Shown here: positions 11,819 through 24,200 of the stretch, piece by piece | Layout: every line of letters begins with the position of its first letter | Numbering within the stretch: the first letter of the stretch is position 1 | NCBI GenBank assembly: GCA_037178855.1 | Contig: JASJZC010000002.1 | Coordinates: forward strand, 3,348,001 to 3,412,000 | DNA: 64,000 nt | Direction of reading: 5' to 3' | Origin: Oscheius sp. JU75 | Taxonomy: Eukaryota; Nematoda; Chromadorea; Rhabditida; Rhabditidae | Notes under the pieces: generated by a model | The model's input: only the letters and a program-made list of their open reading frames with translations | Database searches by the model: none | Told to the model about the DNA's origin: nothing | Program-made: the position numbers and the translations under genes

Positions 11819-13251
11819 CAGAAAATCACGGCAAACTTTTGACTTAAAGTCGAGAGTAGGCTGGGTTCCCCATTCAGAGCAGTTTTCCCTACAAAACAAG
11901 CTCTAAACGGTTGGAGAATTGAAGTCTGAAGAGAAGCCCAGATAACAGCCAATTCTTTTAGGAAAGGTTTCAGTTGGAAAATCTACCAATCGTGAATAGA
12001 CGGTAGGTCAACATCAACGATACCAGTAATAAATATTTACTCAATTCTTATGCTTTCCTGACTCTCACTTATAGCCTGGACAACCAGCCTTCGTCATAGT
12101 CTGGCTATATCCGTCGCCTGTTGCCATTTGTCCCGACCCGTTCAAAAACAAGCCAAATATCCCTACTCCTCCTGCTCTCTCCCCTCTCTTCTCTCTTTTC
12201 CGGGGCGGAGACTTGGCATTGGTCCAAAAGTACCAGGCCGTGCTAGCGAGGCGGCTGGATCGCTGCCAGCGCTGCGAGAGAGAAGGAATCGGTGCCAGCT
12301 GTCGCCGCGCGCGTCGTCTCTCGTCTTTAGGCGGAGCTCCCCCTAGTTCGCGCCCGTCGGTCATTCGGGCTGACCCTGGCGCCTCGCTCGCTCCCTTCCT
12401 CTCTATTCTCCTCCTAATTGTGAGACGGAATCCCCTTCAAAGTTCGCTCTACCTCTTTCTCTCTCTCCCTGTCTAACTCTCTGGCTTGTTTGTCTCTCCC
12501 GCCAAAAGAGCAACATAAGCGCATTTGCTTCGAAAACAGCGGATTACTGTAGTTTGCCGCTTTTTCTCATTCGCCTCTAAAGTTCTATGACACACTTTCT
12601 CACTTTGTCGGCAGCGGTCAGTTGTTTTCTCCCTCGGGGCCTCGGTCATTTGCGCGGGGGTGACCCGCAGAATGCGCAATGAGGAGCGAGCTGGCCGTGA
12701 TTCCAAAGGAGCAGCCAGATGGTAGCCCCTTCCTTCCTATCACGGTCACTGAAGAACGTTCCGGACAGACGAGAGAGTAGGGGAGGCGCAGAGACGACAG
12801 ACTACTCCCTCCTCTTTCTCCTTTTCTGTGATTTCTCTCCGCGAACACTCGTGTTTGTGTTTTTCTCTCGTCTGACCCACGGACAACTGTCTCTGTCTCT
12901 CTCTTTCGTCTCTGACCCAGAGCACACTCTATTTGTCCTATTGCTTTCGTTACTTTGTCCTGACTCTTTGACTGCCTCTCTTCCTTAATAGTTCTGTCTC
13001 ATACGTCTCTATGTCTCTTGCCTGTCTCTCACTGACCCACACTGTTTGCCCATCCCAGCCTTTCTCTCCTTTTATGGTCGCGGATTAGCTCCCCCTTCAA
13101 ATAGCTCTGATCAGGAAAGTACCTTTGTCATCTTGTGAAACACCTGTAATTAGTAGTAGGATTATCCTCGACACCTGTCCCCGCGATCGATCCTCTCTCT
13201 CACTCTCACGCAGAATTCTTAATCAGACTCCTGCTCTTCAGATAGAGAGTC
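11819..13251. promoter_or_regulatory. CT-rich upstream region of the prothymosin-like gene
   Basis: About 1.4 kb in which the + strand from about 12150 is rich in pyrimidine tracts (CTCTCT, TTCTCT, TCTGTCTC). It ends in CTGCTCTTCAG 10 nt before the ATG at 13252. Open frames here are low-complexity and do not resemble the neighbours' codon use. It is probably a promoter plus outron or 5' UTR. Confidence 0.4.
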
Positions 13252-13969
13252 ATGTCCGCCGAAGAAGCTACCAAGGAAGTCGAGGAGCAGGTTGCCGCCG
13301 AGGAGACTCCCGAGGAGAGCCGTGACAGTGTCACCTCTGAGAATGACGAGAAGTGAGTCTCTTGACAGATGGCTTCGATTGTTTGATCATCTGTCCAGCG
13401 CTCTCCGTATCCAATTATGAGTCCCGTTTTGGGAGTTAGAGAGACAGAGTGAGAGCCTCGACCTCGTCCTCCTTCCTCTCAAATTTTGGTGGTCACCACG
13501 CGCCCTACTTTGCCGACTCGGAGGTTGAAAAAGTACCTGACACGGGCGGCTTGTTGTCGCCGCGACACTTGTTTACTAGAGGGAGACAGTCAGCTCGTTA
13601 TCAGTTATCAAAGAGACACGTTTCAGCGGCCCGGAGACTCCGGAATTGGGTGACTCTGAGGCTGTCGACGACGAGGAAGAGGTCGGAGATGAGGAAGGAG
13701 AAGGCGATGAGGAGGAGGCTGAGGCTGAGAACGGCGTGACCGAGAAGAACGGACACGACAAGAACGGAAATGACCGCAAGCGTGTCTCGGACGTTCACGA
13801 GACCGAGGGAGAGGATGCTCCAGCGGTGAAGAAGCTGAAGACTGACGAAGAGGTGAGTTATTGATTCAATTAGTAGTAGACCCCCACTCGGCTGCTGCCG
13901 ATTTATAATGAGAATCTTTTGCAGAGTGCTGAGGCCGACACCGCCGAGGCCGTTGCCGCCGATGCCTAA
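13252..13969 (+). CDS. Prothymosin-alpha-like acidic nuclear protein
   Basis: Exons 13252-13352, 13627-13852 and 13925-13969 (stop TAA) encode about 123 residues. The start MSAEEATKEVEEQVAAEE is followed by a long Glu/Asp-rich centre and then, near the C-terminus, the basic motif KKLKTDEE. That matches the KKxKTDEDD nuclear-localisation tail of prothymosin. Prothymosins are intrinsically disordered chaperones that bind linker histone. Composition (very acidic, few aromatics) and length (vertebrate form about 110) agree. An alternative is an unrelated acidic protein that resembles it by composition; the terminal NLS context argues for the first reading. Confidence 0.65.
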
Positions 13970-14437
13970 GTCTCCCTACAATCTTCAAACCTTTAAGACC
14001 AAAAGATCTTGGAAGCTGGCTGCGGTCCGCCTCCCCTCCCCCTTGTCTGTTGTAAATGCTGATCCCTGGTAGCAATCCAATCCAATAATTTAACTTCACT
14101 CTAGTATTTAAACGAGAGCCGTCTCTCGCTCCTCTCTACCTGTTGATAATTTTTAATCATTCGTGTTGTTATCTATGTCTCTCGTAGTCCCTGGTTCCGT
14201 GTCTCTCTCTTATTTTGATTGATGTTAATGTAACCGGGATGAGACTAATGAATGTTGTCTTGGAGATCTACAAAAGACAGCAAGGTATCAGACGGGCTGT
14301 ATTGAAAGATTGTACAGTGTCAAGAGTACAGGAACACCTATAAGTTAAGAATCCTAACCATGTGAGAGTCATCAGACAGTGGTCTCCGACAAGTCCAAAA
14401 ACAACAAAAAAACAGTACCATTTTGGCACAGACTACA
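13970..14437. other. 3' UTR and intergenic
   Basis: Downstream of the prothymosin-like gene; rich in CTCTCT and T tracts. No gene seen. Confidence 0.4.
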
Positions 14438-14659
14438 ATGAACATAACAGGAGCTGCAGAGGCCAGAGAAAGTCTGTCTCGACTGAAAGTACAAGATGAG
14501 ATCGATCTGAACAAGCTGTTGATAGCCATGGACCTCAGCAAGTACTCTACCCATTTCGCAGAAGTTCTCGAGCTCGAACAGGATAATAACGGCGATGATG
14601 TGGTTCTAGAGAATCGAATGCCTGTCCCCGACAATATTGCACAGTACTTTGGACGGTAA
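14438..14659 (+). CDS. Short unknown protein, copy A
   Basis: Single exon ending GGA CGG TAA TAA. The product of 73 residues is acidic and helical-looking (RESLSRLKVQDEIDLNKL, then HFAEVLELEQDN, ending NIAQYFGR). From the seventh codon on it is nearly identical to the reverse-strand copy at 58256-58471. The match stops abruptly at about 14450, so this copy's N-terminus (MNIT) is specific to it. No family recognised. Retention of the frame in both copies, with amino-acid changes few, argues that it is translated. An upstream exon cannot be excluded, since AACATAACAG could be an acceptor. Confidence 0.5.
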   Translation: MNITGAAEARESLSRLKVQDEIDLNKLLIAMDLSKYSTHFAEVLELEQDNNGDDVVLENRMPVPDNIAQYFGR

Positions 14660-14827
14660 TAAGCTTTGAAGAGACAGTTAAAGATGACAAGGGGACAGGG
14701 TTACTTCCGTGACAAGAACACAGGAAGTAGGTGGGAAGGAGAGTCAAAGAACAATTGACAGTAACAGAAAGAATACGGAGAAAAACCAAAAGTTTTACCG
14801 AATATCCATAACATGTTGGTGACGAGA

Positions 14828-15292
14828 TTATTCCTCTTCAAAGTGAAGACGAGCTGGACGAAGGTTGGAGGATCGAAAGGCGAGTCGCGGCGTGGAGCGA
14901 TCGGACGAGGGTGCATGGGTCAGATCGCCGTACTGACGACGAAGGAAGATTGTATTAGGTGGCGGAGTGAGCGAGAGTCTCTCCAGATTGACTCCGGGCG
15001 AGTCTCCAGTAGCCAGATCGACTTCTTCCCTCATCTTTTCCTCCTTTTCCTCCACCTCATCGTCCTCCTCCAACACGAACGGAATGGCCACGACGAGACC
15101 GAGTCTCTTCTTCTTCACAAGACGCACAGGTGCCCAAGTCGCATCTCCGTAGAGCTTAATCAGGAGACGGCTTGACGGAGGCGGAGTCGAGTCCCTCTTC
15201 ATCGAGAGACAGTTGCCAGACGGACTGAAAGTAGACGCTACTTCTTAGGAAAACTCAAAGAACACTAACCGACTACTTGCAGATGTCGACAT
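14828..15292 (-). CDS. Unknown two-exon protein, copy A
   Basis: Reverse strand: exon 15292-15270 (ATG TCG ACA ..., 23 nt), donor GTTAGT, exon 15224-14828 (stop TAA). The product has about 139 residues: a Ser/Pro-rich start (STPPPSSRLL), a compact segment LIKLYGDATWAPVRLVKKKR, an acidic Glu/Asp run, then PPNTIFLRRQYGDLTH and a basic tail. No signal peptide or membrane helix is visible. The same gene with identical splicing occurs at 57623-58087. I recognise no family. It is divergently transcribed from the homeobox gene at 15643, about 350 bp apart. Confidence 0.7.
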
Positions 15293-15642
15293 TGTTGTTC
15301 TGAGAGAGTAATAAGCAGTCTTTTAATTTCCAATCAAAAACTTTGCATTCAACAAGAGTAAAAGCATGTTCTGATTGCAAATAAACGTATTTGCAAAGAC
15401 TATAATAGCGATGTTTCAAGGAGAGCAATCTACAGCTCATTACGACAGCAACACCGACAGAAGCCTCTTGGTTCCTCGGTAAGTGGAACTTTTGGTTCTT
15501 CTCTGATAGATTCTCTGCTCTGAAAAGCTAGACTCTACTTTTGATTCAAGAACGCTAAAGCCCAAAGTAATGCTCTTGACAAGAATTGACAGCTTTCATA
15601 AACGAACTCTTTCTTCAGTCGAAGAATCTCCTCTCGCCACAG
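15293..15642. promoter_or_regulatory. Divergent promoter between unknown gene and homeobox gene 1
   Basis: 350 bp shared by two head-to-head genes, duplicated with them at 57280-57622. It ends in CTCGCCACAG directly before the homeobox ATG. Confidence 0.5.
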
Positions 15643-16324
15643 ATGGACCAGCTACAGCAATTTCTACAAAGTGAGTCCTCTATTTTGTCCAAACAAAGTA
15701 TTTTTTTTAGACAAGATGATGCCGATGCAGCCCTGTCCGTCGGCCATTGCCCAGGGATTCAACTACATGCTGCCGCAGATGTCTATGACTCTCCAGTCTC
15801 TTCCAAACATACCTCAGATGATGGGAAACCATCAAAGTTTGCCTCTTATCTTCTCGATCAATGGTCCGAATTCAGTCAACTACATGATACCGCAGATATT
15901 CACGGCTCCCAACCCTACTTCTTTACATCCTCATCCTCTCCAGGAGCTTCAACTTCAATCTCAGCCTCTCCCAACACTCTCAGTATCAGAGATTCTGCCA
16001 CTTTCAATGTCCTCAAGTCCCTATCAAGGCCGGATGCGTACGATATTCACCAAAGTGCAAGTGGCCGTCATGGAAGCCGTCTTCCAGATCGATCGCTACC
16101 CGGAGCACGAAATCCGTCGACGCATTGCCGAAGAAATCGATCTGGACGAGTCTCGTGTCACTGTATGGTACTGTAATCACCTCTAACCCAAAAGAATTCA
16201 GACTTGGTACAAGAATCGTCGTTGCAAGGAGCGTCAGGCCGAGAGACAGATGCAGAAGAAGGCCGCGTCTGCCAACGTGGACATGACTCCGATCAAGATT
16301 GAGCCAGACGACAAGGAGAGTTAG
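15643..16324 (+). CDS. Divergent K50 homeobox transcription factor 1
   Basis: Exons 15643-15670 (28 nt), 15711-16162 and 16202-16324 (stop TAG); 200 residues. The N-terminus MDQLQQFLQNKMMPMQ precedes a Met/Pro/Gln/Ser-rich region. A homeodomain follows at about residues 123-180: RMRTIFTKVQVAVMEAVF, a second helix RRRIAEEIDL, and recognition helix TWYKNRRCK. Residue 50 is Lys, as in Otx/Gsc/Bicoid-type factors, and residue 49 is Tyr instead of the usual Phe. An intron splits helix 3 between residues 46 and 47. The C-terminus has MTPIKIEPDDKE, resembling a SUMO site with downstream acidic residues. AATAAA at 16434. Best read as a fast-diverging PRD-like factor; exact class uncertain. Confidence 0.9.
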
Positions 16325-16617
16325 CCCCAGCCCATTCACGTTTTTCCCAGCCAACCGGACAGTGCTCACGTCTCCTCTCCGGCCGGATCCTTTTCTACAG
16401 CCCTCTAATTTTCTACTCTTTGAGACTATGTGAAATAAATCAGTTTGTGTATAGTAGTTTGTAGTTTTCTCAGAAATTATCATCAGAAACACGCGTCCAG
16501 AACAATTTTGTGCCAGAAGCGCTCGTGGGAAAATCGCTAAAAGACAAAAGATTGTTGACAAGACTTGACAACATTGAGAAGCGAACTTGCGTTCCAGTTG
16601 AACGATCTGCTCTCGCC

Positions 16618-17204
16618 ATGGAACAACTACAGCAAATGCTCGACAGTAAGACCCTTTTCTTTTTGCCCAGTACAAGAGGTTTTTCAGATGCGATTAAGTC
16701 CTGTTCATCGGCCGTTGTTCAAGGACTCAACAACACGTCGCCGCAGGAGACTATGTTTCCCAAACCTTGTCCAATCCTTCCTTTGATCTCCAGTTCTCAC
16801 AGTATTTCGCTTTTCCTTTTTAAGTAATCAAGCAATTCCAGCGAAAGGCCGTACGCTGTTCACCAAAGAGCAGCTAGCCGTCATGGAAGCCATCTTCGCC
16901 TCGAACATCCATTATCCCGACATTGAACTCCGTCGACGAATAGCCGAAGAGCTCGATCTGCACGAGACTCGTATCACGGTATATCTCTCTTTTCTTCTTT
17001 AGATGAATTCCAATTAAGACCTGGTTCAAGAACCGTCGTGCTCGGACGCGCCTGAGCGGGAGACAGATGCTGAAAACGCCAACGTCTGTTCGGAAGGATA
17101 TGACTCCGATCAAGATAGAGCCAGACGACGACGAGAGCCAGCCCCAGGCCGTCTTCTTCTTTTCTTTCGATCCGAACAACGTCTTCTCTCCTGCCGAACC
17201 CTAG
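16618..17204 (+). CDS. Divergent K50 homeobox transcription factor 2
   Basis: Exons 16618-16645 (28 nt, like its paralogues), 16688-16801, 16842-16978 and 17019-17204 (stop TAG); about 154 residues. The start MEQLQQMLD is followed by a shorter linker than in gene 1. The homeodomain starts at KGRTLFTKEQLAVMEAIF and its recognition helix reads TWFKNRRAR (Lys50, Phe49). The helix-3 intron is at the same site as in gene 1. The C-terminal MTPIKIEPDDDE motif is kept and is followed by an extra tail FFFSFDPNNVFSPAEP. The linker is interrupted by an additional intron absent from gene 1. AATAAA at 17244. A tandem duplicate of gene 1, in the same orientation about 290 bp away. Confidence 0.9.
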
Positions 17205-17290
17205 ACTCTCACAACTCTGTGTGCTTTTTGAGACTGTATGTAGAATAAAACTGTTTATGTGATTCCCATTATATGTTTTTCTGTAACTGC

Positions 17291-17346
17291 GACTAGAACA
17301 GTGATCTTAGGAGTTACTCTTAACTCCTAAGATCTCTGTTCTAGTC
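17291..17346. repeat. 25-bp inverted repeat (hairpin), one mismatch
   Basis: GACTAGAACAGTGATCTTAG continuing to 17315 pairs with 17322-17346 over 25 bp with one mismatch and a 6-nt loop, just after the AATAAA of homeobox gene 2. Confidence 0.8.
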
Positions 17347-17625
17347 CAGTTGTGATCTTTCTGTCTCGAAATTGATCATTGACCTCTTGTAACATCCATT
17401 TATTAATAGAGTCTTCCAGCCGCCATGACCAGCGGTTACAAAAGGCTGGAGAAGCCATCAACAGATCGCAATTCGCCATGACCAAATTCGCTTGGAAATC
17501 GATGACAGCGCTTTTGTAGTCAGCTTTGCGTCGCGTCCCTAGAGCCAGTCAGTAAATCGCGAGTAGCGTCTCCTCTTGTCTTCTCACTATTTTTTCTCGA
17601 ACTTTCTGATAGTCCTGTCTTCCAG

Positions 17626-18146
17626 ATGCCGTCCCTGATGCCCTGTCCTCTTCTGGATCTGGAGACAATGTCTCCCATTGCCAAGCGAACAAGGAAAAGT
17701 CTTCTGGAGAAGAAGATCAAGAAGAAAGAGCAGTTTGAGATCAAGAGACGGGCTGTCAGTCAAAAGGTGAGTCTTGATTCATTCTTGGCAATCAATGACC
17801 TTTAGAGAATTCGCAATCTCCGGACTGGAACTGAACAGACAGTTGACAGGGAACTTCCGGAAGGAGAATCGTTCTTCGACTTTTTCGTGACCGACTTCAT
17901 GGTCGATGGATTCACAGCCCCGACCAGAAACAGTCGACTGATCGAGGTGGAAGTCAACTGGCTCGCCGACCAGGGAACTCCCAAGAGAGGTCAGGATCAG
18001 AAGGAACAGAGAGTCAAGGTATAGGTCATAGTTTCAGTAATCAGTTCTGTGTTCAGAGGCGTCCCTTGAGCACCCTTGGTAAACAATTCCAAGCCATCCT
18101 CGGTGACCAGGCAGCTCCAGTCGACTCTCCTCAACCTACCAAGTAA
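17626..18146 (+). CDS. Unknown basic protein
   Basis: Exons 17626-17766, 17806-18018 and 18057-18146 (stop TAA); 147 residues. ATG follows a TTCCAG acceptor directly. A Lys/Arg-rich segment (IAKRTRKSLLEKKIKKKEQF) looks like a nuclear signal. A conserved-looking core follows (ESFFDFFVTDFMVDGFTAPT, LIEVEVNWLADQGT), then a basic, Pro-rich end. No membrane helix. I do not recognise the family. Same orientation as the two homeobox genes upstream; AATAAA at 18205. Confidence 0.7.
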
Positions 18147-18204
18147 ACTCATCCTCCTCCCCAAATCCTTTAACTATTGTATACGGGTAATAGTTGAGAA
18201 GAAT

Positions 18205-18210
18205 AATAAA
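18205..18210 (+). terminator. Poly(A) signal AATAAA of the unknown basic-protein gene
   Basis: AATAAA 58 nt after the stop codon, in the narrow gap to the convergent P-glycoprotein gene. Confidence 0.55.
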
Positions 18211-18230
18211 ATTATTGTTATTAAGCTCTC

Positions 18231-21200
18231 TTAGTGTTGTTGTTTCTTGACCAGTCTGTAGTAGAATCCTTTCCTAGCCATCAGTGTGACGTGTGTGCCC
18301 TGTTCGAATACTCGACCATCTCGACACACGACTATGAGATCCGCGTTCTGAAAGGTTCTCTCTGCTAGTAGTGGTCATTCTTACCTGAATTGTGCTGAGA
18401 CGGTGCGCTACAACGATACAGGTCCTTCCCAGTCGAGCTCTATCGAGCGCCTCTTGAACAACTTTCTGACTATCGGCATCGAGTGCACTTGTTGCCTCGT
18501 CCAGGAGGAGAATCTTCGGATTTCGGACTATCGCACGGGCCTAAAAATCAAACGTAAGCTGTTGTTTTATCAGCCACTCATAAATATAGTGCCAGAACTA
18601 GTCTGACAGCCATCAGAGTCTTGAAACAGACAGGCTGAACAGTATAAGACGACAGGAAGGAAATTTATTACCATGGACAAGTTTCTGATAGACAGGCAGT
18701 GAAAAAGAGCTAGTGAATAGGAAAGAACTCACAATAGAAATCCTTTGCTTCTGTCCCCCGGACAGCCTTCCTCCTCTCGGACCGACTTTCGTCTCGTATC
18801 CTTCCGGAAGACTAGCCACGAAAGAATGAATGTTTGCCAGCTTTGCAGCCTGTTCAATCTGCTCTTGTGTCAACTTGTCCTCCATTCCGTAAGCTATATT
18901 CTCTCTGAAGTTTGATAAGAAGGCTCTCTAGGGTCCGAACCTGATGGTCACATCGAATAGTGTCGGTTCTTGTCCAACCAGAGCGATCTGGCTGCGCCAG
19001 TGTTGGATAGAGAGATCACGGATGTTGTAAGAATCGGCACTCTGACAGACTCTTTTGGAAAAGTTAGGGATGATAGCTTACAACAGAACCACAGAGCGGA
19101 TCATAGAAGCGTTCGAGTAGTTGTATGACCGTACTCTTCCCTGATCCGGAAGAGCCGACAAGGGCCACGGTTTGACCGAATTTTGCATTGATTCCGATTC
19201 CTAAACTCTCTTTTCTTTTCAAATCTGTAACCCAAGTTTACCATCCAGAATGAGGCATCTGGGCCTTGTCGGGTAGCTGAAGTAGACACTCTTCAACGAA
19301 ATACTTCCTGTCAGATTCTAAACACTTCTTGTGAGACAATACGGGTGAGACTTACCGGTGTCTCTCCCTGATGACTCATGTTGTCAAACCGAGGCTGATG
19401 TTTCATCATGGAGAACATAACTCCGGCGGAGATTCGAGCTCTCACGTACTCTGGGAAGTAGGAGGCAGCTGCCATGACAGAAAACGTGGCCATGTTCAGA
19501 GCCTCTATCACCCTAAGAATCCATTTTCGAATCAATTCCTCAATCTTACTGGAAGATAGTGAAAGGGGTGCTCCATCCATGAAGGACCAGCATCATACCG
19601 AAAGCGTAGGCTATCGCAAAGTTGAAGTTGACAAAGGACATTCCCAGGGACAGATTGAACGATTGCCACATTCCTAAAATCTCTTTTTGACCGAAAAATG
19701 CATGCTTACCTCGAACAACAGCCCTCCTGAAAGGCTTGGCCGCCGCGTTGCAATATGAGGCGTACATGTAGTCTTGTCTGTTCAGAGACTGGATACACTT
19801 CACGTTCAGAATCGTTTCAGTAGTCAACTGAAGTTTTTTTTATAGTTTTTATGGAAATGTGGATACCCTTGTAGCCTCCACAGCCACCTCCATATCCTTA
19901 GCTCCTCGGAACTTGAGATACTGGGCTACAGCGCTCTGGGCAGCTACAAGCATTAGAGCCGCAGCCAGTCCGATCGGAGCCATGTTCCATCCGAAGTAAA
20001 AGGCGATTGAGACACCAGCAATCAGGGAACTAATTCCTTGGAGGACTTCCGAGAGACGTTGATCGATAGCCTGAATACGATAGGTTACTGTAGTCAGTCT
20101 CGAAACCTACAGCCTGAACATTAGGAGCGTCGGTGGAGAGTCGAGAGGTCAGCGTTCCGACATTGTGTTTCTGTTCATCAAAGTAGGAGGCGTCCTGACG
20201 AAGGAGGTTTTTATAAACATCCAGTCTCAACCGAGAAGCCATCTTCTCTCCGGCTATTCCGAAGAGACTTCCAGAAGAGAATGTCGTGATACCACAATAG
20301 ATTGACAAAGCCAAGAACATAAAGGAATTGGAGATGCTCTCGGAAGCATCACCTCCAGCCTGGAGCTCTGAGAGGAGCTGAAATTATATTGAGTTGAAAT
20401 TGGCCTTGTCAGTGAGTCAACCTTGAAGAGTTTACCGTAGATGACGGAGAAGATTGGCCAGGTGAGTCCGCGTAGGATGGTGAGAACCAGACCCAGGATA
20501 GCCACAGTCATTTCAGGTCTGGAGTAGCGGAAGATGTCAGTCAGAGAGGCTTCCATGGCTCCCTCCTGTTCCATCTCGTAACGGGCTGACTCAATCAGCC
20601 ATTGTTCCTCTTGTGCATTGTTGCTGACGAGACTCTGACGAACACGATCCGAGGCCCGTTTCATGTCCATTTGGGACAAACGGGCCGGCTCCTCAGCTCC
20701 ATCTGCCGAGATCGCGGCCACTCCTCGGATGAGATCGATCGGATCCACATCTGAAGGAGAAGTGAATCTCGAAGGAACACCCAGATCGATAAGCAGGTGT
20801 CCATCTCCAAAAAGCGGCGCAAAAAGCGAGTGACTAACATTTCCTGCGGTGAAATAAATGGAATTTTTCACGCTTCGTCTCCAAATGAAAGGCGAAAACA
20901 TGAACGGGAGGCTCGTATTGTTTGGATAGTTGGCCTAAAGATTGCCAGTTGATCGAACCAAAAGAGCAACCAAGTCATCAAAGTTACTACTCCCAGTTTT
21001 AAGGTCTAACGACTCACCATCCAGAGTCGTGTCCTCTTCTCCCTTTGCTATCTCTTGAGCCTTGATCATCTTGGCATAGACTCCATCCTCAATCTCCAAG
21101 AGCTCGTCGTGAGTCCCACTCTCAACTATCTGTCCGTGACTGAAGACATAGATCTTATCCGAGTTGCGGATGGTCGAGAGACGATGTGCTACTGTGATTG

Positions 21201-24200
21201 TTGTTCTTCCCTGACTGGCCTGAAAGAGGACTGTTTTCGATTTGAGGTGGAAACCTGAAGAATCCCGAATTACAAATTTTTAGAGTGTCTGTCTGTCTCA
21301 GTTCTTGGCTTCGACAACTTGTTTGCACTTAATCAGCTCTTTTCGGTAGCTTCTGTTTCACAACATGCCGAACTCTAGAGTCATATCCCGATTAACAGAA
21401 CTTCGCCAGTATACTTTTCCTGTGTTTTGAATATGTTACAGACCAGAACGTGTAGAACTGGTCGAGAGCACAATCATTCTTCTGTAGGTTTTTTAAATAC
21501 TGTCTGACAAAAATACATCATTTAAAGCGCTTTTTTCTGCCAAAATAGATTTTGTTAGAATGAATTCTACTTCTATTGAAATCTTCTGGAAATTGTGAGT
21601 TTCCTAATGTCGACATTTGGAAATTGCAATAAATAGTGCTTCCACCTGGGCTCAACATACTGTTTAGATCAAATTTTTTCCGCCATCAAATCGAGCTCCA
21701 AGACCCATCACTGGGGTCGAAACAGGGAAATTGGTCCATATCCAGATAAACGAAAGAGTTCTGTATCTGTTGTCACCTAATTGATAAATTTTCCATGCCT
21801 TGTGTGAAATCTGGCAGTTTTCCTTGAAAACTTGGTCACACAATCCTTTGAACAGAGATACCCAAGAAAAATAAAATATCCATATCTATCGAACCGATTG
21901 ATAAAATTTTCTGATTTATTGTAGACGTGGAGAGAAAGACCAGTGGAAGTGACTGACAGAAGACTGAACTGATAAAGTGTCATCTTTTCGAGAAAACGTT
22001 TTCATATGTTTTGGCTATCACTGAAGTACTTGAACAATATTCCTTGTTCTGAATGTTCGTTTATAGTTCAAAAAGAGCTAGAAGTCGGATATGTTCACAA
22101 AATTTTTCACTAGAGAAGATTGAAATCTTTTTCCCTAAAAGCTCAAAAATTTCTCTGATCTCGGGTTCGGGCAGAGCACGAAATTCTGTATCCTTTTATA
22201 TCGATAGATTCTGCTACAGATGGTTACAAACTCGTTGTCGCCTTAGGCGCCAAATGAAAACAGAGTTGGGCTGGCGCAATTATCGGTGTCGCAGGGGCAC
22301 CCGTTGGCTCTGAAAAGACAGCGAGACTAGAGACAACTCACCTTCTCCAAGGCCTGAGTGACCACATGTTCCGATTCAGAATCCAGAGCAGACGTAGCCT
22401 CATCCAGAAGAAGAATCTTCGGCTGTCTGGCAAGTACTCTAGCCAAGGCGATTCTCTGTTTCTGTCCCCCAGACAACTGAATTGCTCCCTCTCCGATGAC
22501 CGTGTTGTAGCCCTAAGCATTCTATTCCCTTCATCGTTCTAACAACTCACGTCGATAAGTTTTGTGACAAATTCATGAGCGTTAGCCTGCTTGCAAATCT
22601 CTTCTAGTTGAGCGTCAGTTATTGAGGTGTCTCCCATTCGAATGTTCTCAGCTACGGTAGCCATGAAAATGACTGGCTCCTGCTGAACAACCCCGACGAT
22701 TGAACGAAGGAAACGGATGTTGTAGTCTCGAAGAGGAATTCCATCAAGAGTTATCTAAAACTTAGTAGTTTATCAAAAAGAATCAAGGTCTTACAATGCC
22801 AGCATCTTGCTCATAGAAACGTTGAAGAAATCCCAGAATAGTCGATTTCCCACAGCCAGATGGACCAACTAGGGCGACTGTCTGTCCAGCAGAAACCTGT
22901 TATACTGTTTTCGGAGGATGAATGTTGTTTACCTCCAGATTGATCCCATCCAGGACCTTGACTTCCGGCCTCAGCGGATAACTGAAGTGGACGTCTTGTA
23001 CCTGGATGTCTCCAGTGATCTTATCCGGAACGATGCCGTCCTTTCTGTCACTGTCGATTTGAGGTACCTTAAACTTATAACTGAGAGTCATGGAGCGACA
23101 CTCTCCCCGAACACTTCATAAAAACAGTGAAGAACTCACCCTGTCAATGACCGAAAAGATGTCTCTAGCAGCCAGTCGGGCTCCCAACACGACTCCTAAT
23201 TGAGGAGCGGCTTGTCCCAGTCTCATAGTTCCCAAGAGAACAGCCCAGAAGACGGCAAAGATTGTTCCAGGAGTCACAGTTCCATTGATCACAAGGGTTG
23301 TCCCATACCAGAAGGCGATTGACATCATGGCGAACATGAGACAGAGGGGGACTGCAGCAAAGGCAGCCAGGACATAGGCCTTCCTTATTCCGAGGTCTCG
23401 GGCTGATTCCAATTGCTTTCCGTATCTGAGCTTCATAAGTTCATTCTACATCTCGGCGATACCTGCTGACTTCCTGTGGCTGAGCATTGAAGGCCATGAC
23501 TGTTCTGATACCAGAGAGTACTTCCATTGCTATCGAACCGGCAGAGGAAGATGCGGCCATTTCTCTCTTAGCTGCTCCGGACAGCATCTTTCCAGAAACG
23601 TACATTGTGCCGAGAAGGAGTGGAACGGTTATCATCATGACCAGGGACAGTTGCCAACTAAATCAGGTTCTGTATCCTCTTTCTATTCATACCATAGAGT
23701 GAAACCAATGGCGATTCCGCTGACAAAGCATCCGAAAGAGCTGAGGATGATGACCAGCTTGTCACCGGCTCCCTCCTTGATCTTCTCGACTCCTCTGCTC
23801 ATTCTCATGGTCAGGGCTCCGGCGTCATTCTCGTCGAACCAAGCCACGTTCTGTCTCATTACCGCTCGCAGATAGGCCTTTCGAATATAGGCGGCTCTTC
23901 TCTCGCAAAGGGTATAGAGACAGGCGTTCTGGAGCATTATCCAAAATTTAGACGATGTCTTACTGATATGTAGGCGACAGTGAAGAGAGCCACACCCATC
24001 ACAAAATACAGTAGACAGTAGTGCAGGACTTGATGCTTGAACTCGTCGAGATCCAGATTTCCGTTTGTGTAATTCGCCTCGGATGCTATCAAAGTGTCGG
24101 TGATTCCTCAAGCAGAGTATTCTCAGAAGAAAAGGTGCTAAACCTTTGAAAATGACGCTTCCTAGAGGCTGAACAGCTCCACTGGCTACACTGAAGATGA

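Larger units (their letters stand above)
14450..15781. repeat. Arm A of a 1.3-kb inverted duplication
   Basis: Matches the reverse complement of 57146-58465 at high identity by eye throughout, including introns and intergenic DNA. It contains the short unknown gene, the two-exon unknown gene, a divergent promoter and the start of a homeobox gene. Confidence 0.9.

Noticed and set aside
14967..15152. Forward Ser/Thr-rich frame within arm A (and its mirror in arm B)
   Set aside because: Antisense of the acidic run of the unknown two-exon gene, which has proper splicing and a start.
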